64,000 nucleotides of DNA from Marichromatium purpuratum 984. Its GTDB lineage: Bacteria > Pseudomonadota > Gammaproteobacteria > Chromatiales > Chromatiaceae. Below the pieces are notes generated by a model. The model was given only the letters and a program-made list of their open reading frames with translations, did not search any database and had not been told where the DNA came from. This document shows positions 18,603 through 26,125 of the stretch, in pieces; the first letter of the stretch is position 1; every line of letters begins with the position of its first letter. A program made the translations under genes and the position numbers. Location: contig NZ_CP007031.1 in the NCBI RefSeq assembly GCF_000224005.2, forward strand, positions 483,501 to 547,500, in the 5' to 3' direction.

Positions 18603-18977
18603 GTGCCCGGTCGAAGACGACGCGTCCGCCGGATCGGAATCGATCCCGGGCGGATCTGTTTCAAGCCCTGTGGCCGCCAGGGCCACACCCTGGAAACGGT
18701 GATGTTGCGCGCCGACGAGATGGAGGCGCTGCGGCTGTGCGATCTCGAGGGGCTCTATCAGGAAGAGAGCGCTCGGCGCATGGGGATTTCGCGCACCACC
18801 CTGTCGCGCACCATCGCCCAAGCCCGCGCCAAGGTCGCTGGCGCACTGCTCACCGGGCAGCGGCTGGTGATCCAGATCCCGGAGCACGGGGAAGAGCAGT
18901 CGCAAGGCATCTCGTACTCCGACAACGACCAACCCCGTTCGGTGCCCGGTTGTGCCGGACAGAGAGATGAGACCTGA
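18603..18977 (+). CDS. DUF134 family DNA-binding regulator
   Basis: About 124 residues. DUF134 proteins carry a sigma-70 region 4-like helix-turn-helix, here MGISRTTLSRTIAQARAKVA (about 60-79), after a conserved N-terminal block with FKPCGR and ADEMEALRLCDLEGL. The GTG 18603 start has GGAGG 4 bases upstream and begins right before the conserved part; ATG 18561 is an alternative. It ends in TGATG, overlapping the next gene. Placement at the head of a NifX/MinD gene set suggests that it controls the cluster, perhaps through the palindrome upstream. Confidence 0.88.
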   Translation: MPGRRRRVRRIGIDPGRICFKPCGRQGHTLETVMLRADEMEALRLCDLEGLYQEESARRMGISRTTLSRTIAQARAKVAGALLTGQRLVIQIPEHGEEQSQGISYSDNDQPRSVPGCAGQRDET

Positions 18978-19339
18978 TGAAAAAGATCGTGATGACCGCC
19001 AGCGACGCGCTCGGGCTTGCGGGCGAGATGTCGATGCATTTCGGCCATTGCAGCCATTTCGTGGTTGCCCAGCTCGACGACGCCGATCGACTCGTCGGCG
19101 CCGAAGTGGTGGCCAATCCCTTCGCCGATGCCCATCAACCAGGACAGCTACCGGCCTATATCCAATCGCTCGACGCCGATGTGGTGCTCGCCGGCGGTAT
19201 GGGCGCTAAGGCCATCGAGCTGTTCGCGTGTAACGGCATCGAGGTCGTCACCGGCGCCCGTCCCGGCGTCGAGGAGACGCTCGATGCCTATCTCGCCGGT
19301 GAACTGAATGGCGCCTCCCAGTGCGCCCATGCCCACTGA
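18977..19339 (+). CDS. NifX/NifB-like dinitrogenase Fe-Mo cofactor family protein (1)
   Basis: 120 residues, one NifX-type domain (PF02579 family). Characteristic blocks are MSMHFGHCSHFVV at the N-terminus and DADVVLAGGMGAKAIELFACNGIEVVTG in the second half. Relatives carry metal-sulfur clusters or cofactor precursors. It lacks the nitrogenase setting, so a nitrogenase role is unlikely. It overlaps the DUF134 stop and precedes a second NifX-like gene by 23 bases. A C-terminal His/Cys run (CAHAH) may bind metal. Confidence 0.88.
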   Translation: MKKIVMTASDALGLAGEMSMHFGHCSHFVVAQLDDADRLVGAEVVANPFADAHQPGQLPAYIQSLDADVVLAGGMGAKAIELFACNGIEVVTGARPGVEETLDAYLAGELNGASQCAHAH

Positions 19340-19362
19340 ATCGAACAACGAGGAATTGCTCC

Positions 19363-19821
19363 ATGAAGATCGTGATTTCCGCAACCGGACAGGGTCAGGA
19401 CGCACCGGTCGACGCCCGGCTCGGGCGCTGCGCCTATTTCGTCGTGGTCGATACCGAAAGCGGTGACTTCCAGACCATGCCCAACCCCTTCCTCGAGACC
19501 AACGGCGGCGCCGGCACCCGGACCGCGCAGTGGATCGCCGGGCAGCGCGCCGAGCTGCTGCTCACCGGTCGCTGTGGCCCCAAGGCGGCGATGGTGCTCG
19601 AGCGCGCCGGGGTACGTGTCGTCGAGGGTGTCTCCGGCACCGTGGCCGAGGCCGTGGCACGTCATGCCGGGCAGGTGCCCGTGACTGCCGCCGTGGTCGG
19701 ACGCGAGCCCTGTGACGGCATCGCGCGCTGCGGCGGTGGTCGTGGCATGGGCCAGGGACGTGGCGCCGGGCGCGGTATGGGCGTTGGTCGCGGATTGGGT
19801 AACGGTCGCGGTCAGGGCTGA
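19363..19821 (+). CDS. NifX-like protein with Gly/Arg-rich tail, resembling orange protein (ORP) (2)
   Basis: 152 residues. A NifX-type domain (about 1-115; DARLGRCAYFVVVDTESG, GRCGPKAAMVLERAGVRVVEG) is followed by a Gly/Arg/Met tail (about 122-152; GRGMGQGRGAGRGMG). The ORP of Desulfovibrio, which carries a Mo-Cu sulfide cluster, has the same domain and starts with a similar block. ATG 19363 has GAGGA upstream; an in-frame ATG 42 bases earlier has no family similarity. The MinD gene follows after 3 bases. Confidence 0.86.
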   Translation: MKIVISATGQGQDAPVDARLGRCAYFVVVDTESGDFQTMPNPFLETNGGAGTRTAQWIAGQRAELLLTGRCGPKAAMVLERAGVRVVEGVSGTVAEAVARHAGQVPVTAAVVGREPCDGIARCGGGRGMGQGRGAGRGMGVGRGLGNGRGQG

Positions 19822-19824
19822 GCG

Positions 19825-20673
19825 ATGTCGGCGCTGACCATCGCCGTGGCCAGTGGCAAGGGCGGCACCGGCAAGACCACGGTGGCGACCAATCTGGCGC
19901 TGGCGCTTGAACGGGCCCAGTACGCCGACTGCGACGTCGAGGCGCCCAACGGACATCTGTTCCTGCGTCCGCGCTTCGACCGGCGCGAGTCGGTCGGGGT
20001 GCGCGTCCCTCGCATCGACCCCGAGCGCTGCACCCTGTGCGGCGATTGTGTCGAGGCCTGCGCCTTCAACGCCCTGGCGCTCACCCCTAACGAGCTGATG
20101 GTGTTCGACGAACTCTGCCACGGCTGCGGTGCTTGTGACTACGTCTGTCGCGTCGAGGGAGCGCTCGGCGAGATCGAGCGACCGATCGGCGAGATCGCCG
20201 CCGGTCAGGCCGACACCCTGCCGGTGCTCCAGGGCGAACTCGCCATCGGCGAGCGTTCGGCGGTGCCGGTGATCAAGGCGCTCAAGCGGCGTCTGGAGCC
20301 GGGGCTGGCGACCATCCTCGATGCCCCGCCGGGCACCGCCTGCCCGATGGTCGAGACTCTCGAGGGGGTCGACTTCTGTCTGCTGGTCACCGAGCCCACG
20401 CCCTCGGGGCTGCACGACTTGCGCCTCGCCGTCGCGGTGGCGCGGGCGCTCGGGGTGCCCTGCGGGGTGGTGATCAACCGCTGCGACATCGGCGATCAGG
20501 GTGTGACGGAGTACTGTCACGCCGAATCGATCCCGGTGCTGCTCGAGATCCCCTTCACCCGTGCGCTCGCCGAGGCCTATGCGCGTGGCGAGCCCTGGGT
20601 GCGCACCGCGCCCGAGTGGCGCGCGCGTTTCCAACAGCTCTACTCACAGATCGAGGCACTGCTGCCGGTATGA
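19825..20673 (+). CDS. MinD/Mrp-type ATPase with two [4Fe-4S] motifs (1)
   Basis: 282 residues. The N-terminus has a deviant Walker A, ASGKGGTGKTT (about 9-19), of the ParA/MinD/NifH class. Two ferredoxin motifs, CTLCGDCVEAC and CHGCGACDYVC, are inserted at about 70-110. The ATPase fold resumes with LDAPPGTACP and TEPTPSGLHDL. Proteins of this type pair with ORP/NifX proteins and may load or move metal clusters. Its stop overlaps the DsrE-like start (ATGA). Confidence 0.92.
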   Translation: MSALTIAVASGKGGTGKTTVATNLALALERAQYADCDVEAPNGHLFLRPRFDRRESVGVRVPRIDPERCTLCGDCVEACAFNALALTPNELMVFDELCHGCGACDYVCRVEGALGEIERPIGEIAAGQADTLPVLQGELAIGERSAVPVIKALKRRLEPGLATILDAPPGTACPMVETLEGVDFCLLVTEPTPSGLHDLRLAVAVARALGVPCGVVINRCDIGDQGVTEYCHAESIPVLLEIPFTRALAEAYARGEPWVRTAPEWRARFQQLYSQIEALLPV

Positions 20674-21026
20674 CCATCCTGATCGTCCTCAACCACCACC
20701 CCTACGACAGCACCGACGTGACCTGGAACGCGCTGCGTCTGGCCGGGACCCTGCTCGACCAGGGCCAGCAGGTGCGGCTGTTCCTGATGAACGACGCGGT
20801 CGATCTGGCACGCGATGCCTGCCGCCCGCCCGAGGGCTACGACCAGGACCTCGGCGCCATGCTCAAGGCGCTGATCGCGCGCGAGGTCCCGGTGCAGGTC
20901 TGCGGCTCGTGCATGGCGCGCTGTGGGCTCTACAGGAACCAGCCCTATTTCGCTGGCGCCGAGTCCTCGACCATGGCGGTGCTCGCCGGCTGGGTCGCGA
21001 GCAGCGACAAGGTGCTGACCTTCTGA
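20670..21026 (+). CDS. DsrE family protein
   Basis: 118 residues. The DsrE/DsrF fold is suggested by the N-terminal strand TILIVLNHHPYDSTDVTWNA, then RLFLMNDAVDLA, and the Cys block VQVCGSCMARCG (about 80-92). Some family members carry sulfur as persulfide; the CGSC pair here could do so. It is translationally coupled to the first MinD-like ATPase (ATGA overlap). In a sulfur oxidiser a sulfur-carrier role inside this cluster is reasonable but unproven. Confidence 0.85.
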   Translation: MTILIVLNHHPYDSTDVTWNALRLAGTLLDQGQQVRLFLMNDAVDLARDACRPPEGYDQDLGAMLKALIAREVPVQVCGSCMARCGLYRNQPYFAGAESSTMAVLAGWVASSDKVLTF

Positions 21027-21167
21027 GGTCGGCGCGGGCGAGCATCCGCGCCGCGCCCCGGGCTGGTGCCATGGCGCGCCGTGCTCCGGGGTGAACCCCG
21101 TAACCCCTAATCCTGGAGGAGGGCGCGACGGTCGTCGTGACCCGTCAGCGCGCCCGCGCGAGACCAC

Positions 21168-22046
21168 ATGAAGGAACTCACCATCATCAGCGGCAAGGGC
21201 GGCACCGGCAAGACCACGGTGAGCGCCGCCTTCGCCACTCTGGCACGGCGTAAGGTGGTGGCCGACTGTGATGTCGACGCCGCCGACATGCACCTGCTGC
21301 TCGACCCGCGCGAGCGCGCCGGCGGCGACTTCATCGGCGGCGCGACACCGCGGATCGACCCCGAGCTGTGCGCCGAGTGCGGCGACTGCGCCGCCTGGTG
21401 TCGGTTCGAGGCGATCGAACTCGACTTCGACGCGGGCTATCGCATCAACCCCTTCGCCTGTGAGCACTGCGGGCTGTGCGCGCGCGTCTGTCCCGAGGCG
21501 GCGATCGTCCTGGAGACCCGTCCGAGCGGGCGCTGGATGGTCTCCGACAGTCGTCACGGCACTCTGGTCCACGCCCAGCTCGGCGTCGGCGAGGACAACT
21601 CCGGCAAGCTCGTCACCCTGGTGCGACGCGAGGCGCGGCGTCAGGCCGAGGCCGAGGGCGCGGCGCTGATCCTCAATGACGGCCCGCCCGGGATCGGCTG
21701 TCCGGTGAGCGCCGCCATCACCGGCGTCGACCTGGTGCTCGCCGTCACCGAGCCGACCCTCTCCGGGCTGCACGACCTGCAGCGCGTCGCCGAACTCTGC
21801 GTCCACTTCGCCATCCCGCTGGTCGTCTGCATCAACAAGGCCGATCTCAACCCGGAGAACGGTGCGACCATCCGTGACTGGTGTGGTGCGCGCGACATCG
21901 AGGTGATCGGTGAGCTGCCCTTCGACCCGGTGGTCGCCCGCGCCCTGGTCGCGCGCAAGAGCCTCGCCGAGTACGACGGCGGTGCCGCATCGAGTGCGGT
22001 GATCGAGCTGTGGGAGCGGGTGAGATCGCGCCTGGGGGTGGAGTGA
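21168..22046 (+). CDS. MinD/Mrp-type ATPase with two [4Fe-4S] motifs (2)
   Basis: 292 residues and paralogous to the gene at 19825. The deviant Walker A is SGKGGTGKTT (8-17); ferredoxin motifs CAECGDCAAWC and CEHCGLCARVC lie at about 68-110. The segments NDGPPGIGCP and TEPTLSGLHDL match the first copy, so the two probably form a heterodimer like the paired ATPases of the Desulfovibrio ORP complex. It starts 141 bases after the DsrE-like gene; GGAGGAG occurs in the gap but too far upstream to serve ATG 21168. It converges on the tRNA gene. Confidence 0.92.
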   Translation: MKELTIISGKGGTGKTTVSAAFATLARRKVVADCDVDAADMHLLLDPRERAGGDFIGGATPRIDPELCAECGDCAAWCRFEAIELDFDAGYRINPFACEHCGLCARVCPEAAIVLETRPSGRWMVSDSRHGTLVHAQLGVGEDNSGKLVTLVRREARRQAEAEGAALILNDGPPGIGCPVSAAITGVDLVLAVTEPTLSGLHDLQRVAELCVHFAIPLVVCINKADLNPENGATIRDWCGARDIEVIGELPFDPVVARALVARKSLAEYDGGAASSAVIELWERVRSRLGVE

Positions 22047-22064
22047 GGCGGGCGCTTGGAGAGA

Positions 22065-22140
<76 letters not shown>

Positions 22141-22277
22141 TACTCAAGCTCGAGAATTCTAGCCAGCTTTTCGTCCGACATCAATCCCTGGCGGAGAAAG
22201 CCATCCGCTGCCGGAAGATTGAACCGCGAAGCCGCCAAGGACGTGAAGAAACCGGCCAGCCTTCAGCAAGCAGCCTC

Positions 22278-22360
22278 CAGTGGCGATGTTGGGTTGCCCG
22301 TCCTGGAGTCCCGAGGATTCGTCGATTAGTGGTGCATGGACAACCCAACCGACGGGCTTG
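22278..22360. repeat. 83-bp REP-like hairpin repeat, copy 1
   Basis: Starts CAGTGGCGATGTTGGGTTGC and contains the opposing word CAACCCAAC about 55 bases on, so the unit can fold into a hairpin. A second, about 85% similar copy is at 22563-22645 in the same orientation, 285 bases away. Confidence 0.8.
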
Positions 22361-22562
22361 CCTTCAGCCGCCAGCGGGCGCGTTATCGTCGCATCATTGA
22401 GAGAGAATGAACCGCCAAGACGCGAAGGGCGCGAAGGGATCACAGGGATGAAGGTGGCGAGCGGTGTGCGCGCTTTTTGGCCTCTAGTTTCAGTCGCAGT
22501 CGCCTTTGAGCTGGTTGCCCCAAACCCTTAGCGACTTTGCGGTTCAATCCGCTGGCGGCCGC

Positions 22563-22645
22563 CAGTGGCGATGTTGGGTTGCCCGTCCTGGGATCCCGGC
22601 GACTCGTCGATCGGTGGTGTATGGGCAACCCAATCGACGGGCTGG
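22563..22645. repeat. 83-bp REP-like hairpin repeat, copy 2
   Basis: It shares TGGCGATGTTGGGTTGCC with copy 1 and the facing GGCAACCCAA word. TTGGGTTGC/GCAACCCAA palindromes are typical of REP-like elements in proteobacteria. No RAYT transposase gene is in this window. Confidence 0.8.
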
Positions 22646-22808
22646 AGGCTGGTCGCTGAAGGCTTTTCTCTCCTTTGCGTGCTTTGTGTCTTTGCGGTTC
22701 AAACCAGCTTACAGCGATCAGCATCCAGCCTCCAGTCGGGGAGACTGGGGTGCATCATCGTCGATTGACAGGCAAGACGGTATCTTCACGGTTCATCATC
22801 CCCGGCGG

Positions 22809-22836
22809 CTGTCGGCTGTCGGCTGTCGGCTGTCGG
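22809..22836 (+). repeat. Four CTGTCGG heptamers
   Basis: Four perfect 7-bp units of CTGTCGG, flanked by CGG and CTGATCG. On the minus strand the order is thiO stop, (CCGACAG)4, then TGAACCGTGAAGATACCG (about 22779-22796), the same architecture as after ligA and the LOV gene but with a different heptamer. Confidence 0.85.
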
Positions 22837-22850
22837 CTGATCGCCCTCGC

Positions 22851-23939
22851 TCAGTCCCGTGCCGCGTCGAGCGCATAGGGCGCGGCGTCGAGGATGGGCG
22901 CGCGCTCGAGCACCAGGTCGGTGAGCAGGCGGGCCGAGGCCGGGCCGGTGACCAGGCCGTTGCGGTAGTGCCCGGCGTTGAAATAGAGCCCGTCGATGCC
23001 GGGGTAGGCGCCGATATAGGGGATGCCGCTGGGCGAGCCGGGGCGCAGCCCGGACCAGTGGTCCTCGATCGGGGTGCGCTTGAGCAGCGGGTAGAGTTCG
23101 ACGGCGGCGCGATAGAGCTCCTCCTTGGCCTCGGCGGTGGTGCGCTTGACGAAGCCGGCCTGCTCCAGGGTGGAACCGAAGAGGATGCGCCCGTCGCGCC
23201 TGGGGATGATGTAGCGCTCGCGGTGCAGGGTGATGTGATGGACCTGGCCGGGCTGGGCGTAGAAGAGGATCATCTGGCCGCGCACCGGTTGGATCTCGGG
23301 GCTGTTGCCGAGCTGTTCGAGCAGTTTGGCGGTCCAGGCGCCAGCACAGATGATGACGCGCTCGGCGCGGATCTCGCCCTTGGGGGTGCGCACCCCGACC
23401 GCGCGCCCGCCCTCGATCAGCAACTCCAGCACCTCTTCCTGCTCGCGCAGCGTCACCTTGCGCTCGATGGCGCGGCGCAGCGCGCGCGTCAGCCGTGGGT
23501 TGCGGACCTGGCCGATGCCCGGGAGTAGCAGCGCCTGTTCGGGGCGGGGGCCGAGTTCGGGCTCGCTGGCGTGGAGCTGGCGGCTGTCGAGCACTTCGAT
23601 GGCGGTGTCGTGCCGGGCGGCCCAGTCGAGCGCGCGCTGGCGCTCCTCGGTGTCGAGCACCAGCATGCCGTTGACGGTGAGTTCGGGGTCGACTCCGGTC
23701 TCGTCGAGCAGCTCGGTGGCCAGCGCCGGATAGACCGCCTGACTCCAGGCGGCCAGCCGCCCGACCGCGTCGGGATAGCGCCAGGGGTAGAGCGGGGAGA
23801 GGATGCCGCCGCCGGCCCAGGACGATTGCTGGCCGGTTTTGCCCATCTCGACCAGGGTGGTGTCGACACCGGCATGCGCCAGCTCGCGCGCCGTCAGCAA
23901 TCCGATGACGCCGCCACCGATGACCAGGATCTCGCTCAT
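22851..23939 (-). CDS. thiO: Glycine oxidase ThiO (FAD-dependent)
   Basis: 362 residues. The N-terminal dinucleotide-binding motif is VIGGGVIGLLTARELAHAG (6-24). A DAO-type fold follows, with QSSWAGGGILSPLYPWRYP typical of ThiO, RVIICAGAWT, and the C-terminal GLRPGSPSGIPYIGAYPGIDGLY. ThiO makes iminoacetate (dehydroglycine) from glycine for the thiazole half of thiamine. No other thiamine gene is in the window. It follows ispH on the minus strand after a 130-base gap with a hairpin. Confidence 0.9.
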   Translation of the reverse strand: MSEILVIGGGVIGLLTARELAHAGVDTTLVEMGKTGQQSSWAGGGILSPLYPWRYPDAVGRLAAWSQAVYPALATELLDETGVDPELTVNGMLVLDTEERQRALDWAARHDTAIEVLDSRQLHASEPELGPRPEQALLLPGIGQVRNPRLTRALRRAIERKVTLREQEEVLELLIEGGRAVGVRTPKGEIRAERVIICAGAWTAKLLEQLGNSPEIQPVRGQMILFYAQPGQVHHITLHRERYIIPRRDGRILFGSTLEQAGFVKRTTAEAKEELYRAAVELYPLLKRTPIEDHWSGLRPGSPSGIPYIGAYPGIDGLYFNAGHYRNGLVTGPASARLLTDLVLERAPILDAAPYALDAARD

Positions 23940-23956
23940 GCCGCTCTTCTCCTCGT

Positions 23957-23976
23957 GGCCCGGCGAATGCCGGGCC
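23957..23976. terminator. Hairpin between ispH and thiO
   Basis: GGCCCGGC-GAAT-GCCGGGCC is a perfect 8-bp GC stem with a 4-base loop in the gap after ispH. It has no T tract and may separate ispH from thiO transcription. Confidence 0.45.
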
Positions 23977-24069
23977 GTCTCGCTCAGGGACCGGGACGGC
24001 CTGTCCGGCCGCCTCCAACATCGTTAGGTGCGGTTGGGTCGGTCGAGCTGCAAGCGCGAGGGGCGGGGT

Positions 24070-25017
24070 TCAGCCCTCGGCCGGCTCCCTGGTCAGTTCG
24101 CGTGGCAGTGCGAACACCACCTGCTCGCGGATACCGGGTTGTTCCTCGACCTGCTCCATGCCCCAGTCGCGCAGCTGTGCGATGACCCGCTCGACCAGCA
24201 CCTCGGGGGCCGAGGCGCCGGCGGTGAGGCCGATGCGCGAGACGCCCTCGAGCCAGGCGCGGTCGATGTCCTCCGGTCCATCGATCAGATGGGCGTGGCA
24301 GCCGCGCTTCTCGGCCAGCTCGCGCAGCCGATTGGAGTTGGAGCTGTTGGGCGAGCCGACCACCAGCAGCAGCTCGCAGCTCTCGGCCAGCGTCTTGACC
24401 GCGTCCTGGCGGTTCTGGGTGGCGTAGCAGATATCGCTCTTCTTCGGTCCCTGGATCGCCGGGAAGCGTTCGCGCAGCGCTGCGACGATGGTGGTGGTGT
24501 CGTCCATCGACAGCGTGGTCTGGGTGACGTAGGCGATGCGCTCGGGATCGGCGATCTCGAGTCCGGCGACGTCGTCGGGACGTTCGACCAGGTGCACCGG
24601 GGCGCCCTCGGGGTCGCACTGACCGAGGGTGCCGTCGACCTCGGGATGACCGCGATGGCCGATGAGCACGGTCTCGACGTCGTTGCGACAGTGCCGGGTG
24701 ACCTCGAGGTGGACCTTGGTGACCAGCGGGCAGGTGGCATCGAACACCCGCAGCCCGCGCGCCTCGGCCTCGCGCCGTACCGACTGCGGCACGCCGTGGG
24801 CGCTGAACACCAGGGTGGCGTCGTCCGGCACCTCGTCGAGATCCTCGACGAAGATCGCGCCGCGCGCACGCAGCCCCTCGACCACGAAGCGGTTGTGAAC
24901 GACCTCGTGGCGGACATAGATGGGCGCGCCGTAGCGCTCGAGGACACGCTCGACGATGGCGATGGCGCGATCGACGCCGGCACAGAAACCGCGGGGATTG
25001 GCTAGCAGGATAGTCAT
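24070..25017 (-). CDS. ispH: 4-hydroxy-3-methylbut-2-enyl diphosphate reductase IspH
   Basis: 315 residues, the usual size. IspH is the last enzyme of the MEP pathway, making IPP and DMAPP for carotenoids, quinones and the bacteriochlorophyll tail. The three Fe-S cysteines are in [24 protein letters not shown] and [10 protein letters not shown]; the catalytic Glu is in [13 protein letters not shown] and the substrate block is [11 protein letters not shown]. The FKBP gene fkpB is 95 bases upstream on the same strand, a common pairing in proteobacteria. Confidence 0.97.
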   Translation of the reverse strand: MTILLANPRGFCAGVDRAIAIVERVLERYGAPIYVRHEVVHNRFVVEGLRARGAIFVEDLDEVPDDATLVFSAHGVPQSVRREAEARGLRVFDATCPLVTKVHLEVTRHCRNDVETVLIGHRGHPEVDGTLGQCDPEGAPVHLVERPDDVAGLEIADPERIAYVTQTTLSMDDTTTIVAALRERFPAIQGPKKSDICYATQNRQDAVKTLAESCELLLVVGSPNSSNSNRLRELAEKRGCHAHLIDGPEDIDRAWLEGVSRIGLTAGASAPEVLVERVIAQLRDWGMEQVEEQPGIREQVVFALPRELTREPAEG

Positions 25018-25112
25018 GGCTCGAAACAGGATAGGCGGTCGGCGAGGGTTGAAAACAGCGGGTGGTGTTCAGGGTTATTGCGCGCGGCCGGTGGCGTCGG
25101 CCGCGCCCGGAC

Positions 25113-25595
25113 TCAGGTCTCGACGGTGAGAATGGCGATGCGCAGCTGCAGCGCGCGTCCGGCGAAGGGGTGGTTGAAGTCGACCCGCACCCGTTCGCCC
25201 TCGGTCTCCAGCACCATGCCGCTGGTCTCCTGGCCGGCCGGGGTCTCGAAGGCGATCACCTTGCCCGGCTCGGGATGGAGTTCGGGCGGGAATTCGCTGC
25301 GCTCGAGCCAGAAGACATTGTTCTCGTCGTAGGTGGCGAACAGCTCGGAGCCGTCGCCGGCGAACTCGGCCTCGCTGCCGGCGAGCAGTCCGTCGATGGC
25401 CGTCTCCAGTGCCGGGGTCAGGGTGCCGTCGCCGACGGTGCAGCTGATCGGTTCTTCCTTGAAGGTGGAAAAGGCGACAAAACCGTCCGGGAAGCGGACC
25501 TGGAGGTGAAAGGCGATGCGTCGTCCCGCGGCGACCGCGAGCGGTGGCTCGCTGACGGTCTCGGCGGGCGTGGACAGGGTGTCGTTGATGACCAT
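25113..25595 (-). CDS. fkpB: FKBP-type peptidyl-prolyl isomerase (SlpA/FkpB type)
   Basis: 160 residues. The SlyD/FkpB pattern is present: an FKBP core (VRFPDGFVAFSTF, GDGTLTPALETAIDGLLAG) with an inserted flap (about 75-125), then FNHPFAGRALQLRIAILTVE, in which the NHP(L/F)AG block is the family hallmark. It lacks the His-rich tail of SlyD and fits FkpB, next to ispH as in E. coli. I used ATG 25595; an in-frame start at 25616 would add 7 residues. Confidence 0.92.
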   Translation of the reverse strand: MVINDTLSTPAETVSEPPLAVAAGRRIAFHLQVRFPDGFVAFSTFKEEPISCTVGDGTLTPALETAIDGLLAGSEAEFAGDGSELFATYDENNVFWLERSEFPPELHPEPGKVIAFETPAGQETSGMVLETEGERVRVDFNHPFAGRALQLRIAILTVET

Positions 25596-25689
25596 GGTGC
25601 AGTGGGTCCATTGCAACGGCGAGGGCGGGACCGGATGGCCCGCAAGGGCTCGACGTCTCCCGCCCCCGCTACGGATAGGGTGGGCGCCG

Positions 25690-25827
25690 CTACAACAGCT
25701 CCTGGGTCACGAAGAGGTAACCGAGCGAGGTCGCGACGACCGCGATCGCGACGTACGGGATCAGGACGCAGACGCCGGGCAGGTCGTTGCAGAGTGCGCT
25801 GAACTTGCAGAGCTTGCAGTGCCTCAT
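25690..25827 (-). CDS. 45-residue Cys-rich single-pass membrane protein
   Basis: A small gene read directly from the sequence. It opens MRHCKLCKFSALCNDLPGVC, giving Cys at 4, 7, 13 and 20, then a hydrophobic helix (about 21-40; VLIPYVAIAVVATSLGYLFV) and ends TQELL-stop. On the minus strand GGAGGG lies 9 bases before ATG 25827. The four cysteines could bind zinc or an Fe-S cluster at the membrane surface. The gene lies between fkpB and the divergent rimO. I do not recognise a family. Confidence 0.7.
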   Translation of the reverse strand: MRHCKLCKFSALCNDLPGVCVLIPYVAIAVVATSLGYLFVTQELL

Positions 25828-26125
25828 CTGTCTCGACCCTCCTGTTGCCATGCGCCCGGGCGCCGGCCTGTCCGTGTTCGCGCCGCGCCATTGGCGCGCG
25901 CGGGGGCGATCGCTGCCAGTATCGATCCCGTCTCGGAGTCCTGGCCGTGTTACGTCTCTTCAGCGTGTCCCGTGATGCCGTCGCGTTAGATGGCAAACGT
26001 CGCTATCGTTACCGATATACAGGGGACGATCAAGCACGACGCGTCGCCGCGATGACGTGCACCCGCTCTCGGCTGGGCGATAATGCCCGCCAGTCCCCAA
26101 CCGCAACCAGATCAGCGAGCTTCAT

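Larger units (their letters stand above)
22141..22850. other. 710-bp non-coding repeat block between tRNA-Thr and thiO
   Basis: No gene was found. GAACCGC-type motifs occur in forward orientation at 22219 and 22407 and inverted at about 22530-22547 and 22671-22702; they interleave with two copies of an 83-bp hairpin repeat (22278 and 22563). The phrase CCAGTCGGGGAGACTG near 22732 is shared with the 114-bp units at 14041-14652. A heptamer array (22809-22836) closes the block next to the thiO stop. Confidence 0.75.

Noticed and set aside
18977-19821. NifX-like genes as part of a nitrogenase region
   Set aside because: No nifHDK, nifB or nifEN is nearby, and the partners are MinD/ferredoxin ATPases and DUF134, which fits an ORP-like set instead.
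23940-24069. Possible TPP riboswitch before thiO
   Set aside because: The gap holds only a GC hairpin and lacks the conserved TPP-sensor words.
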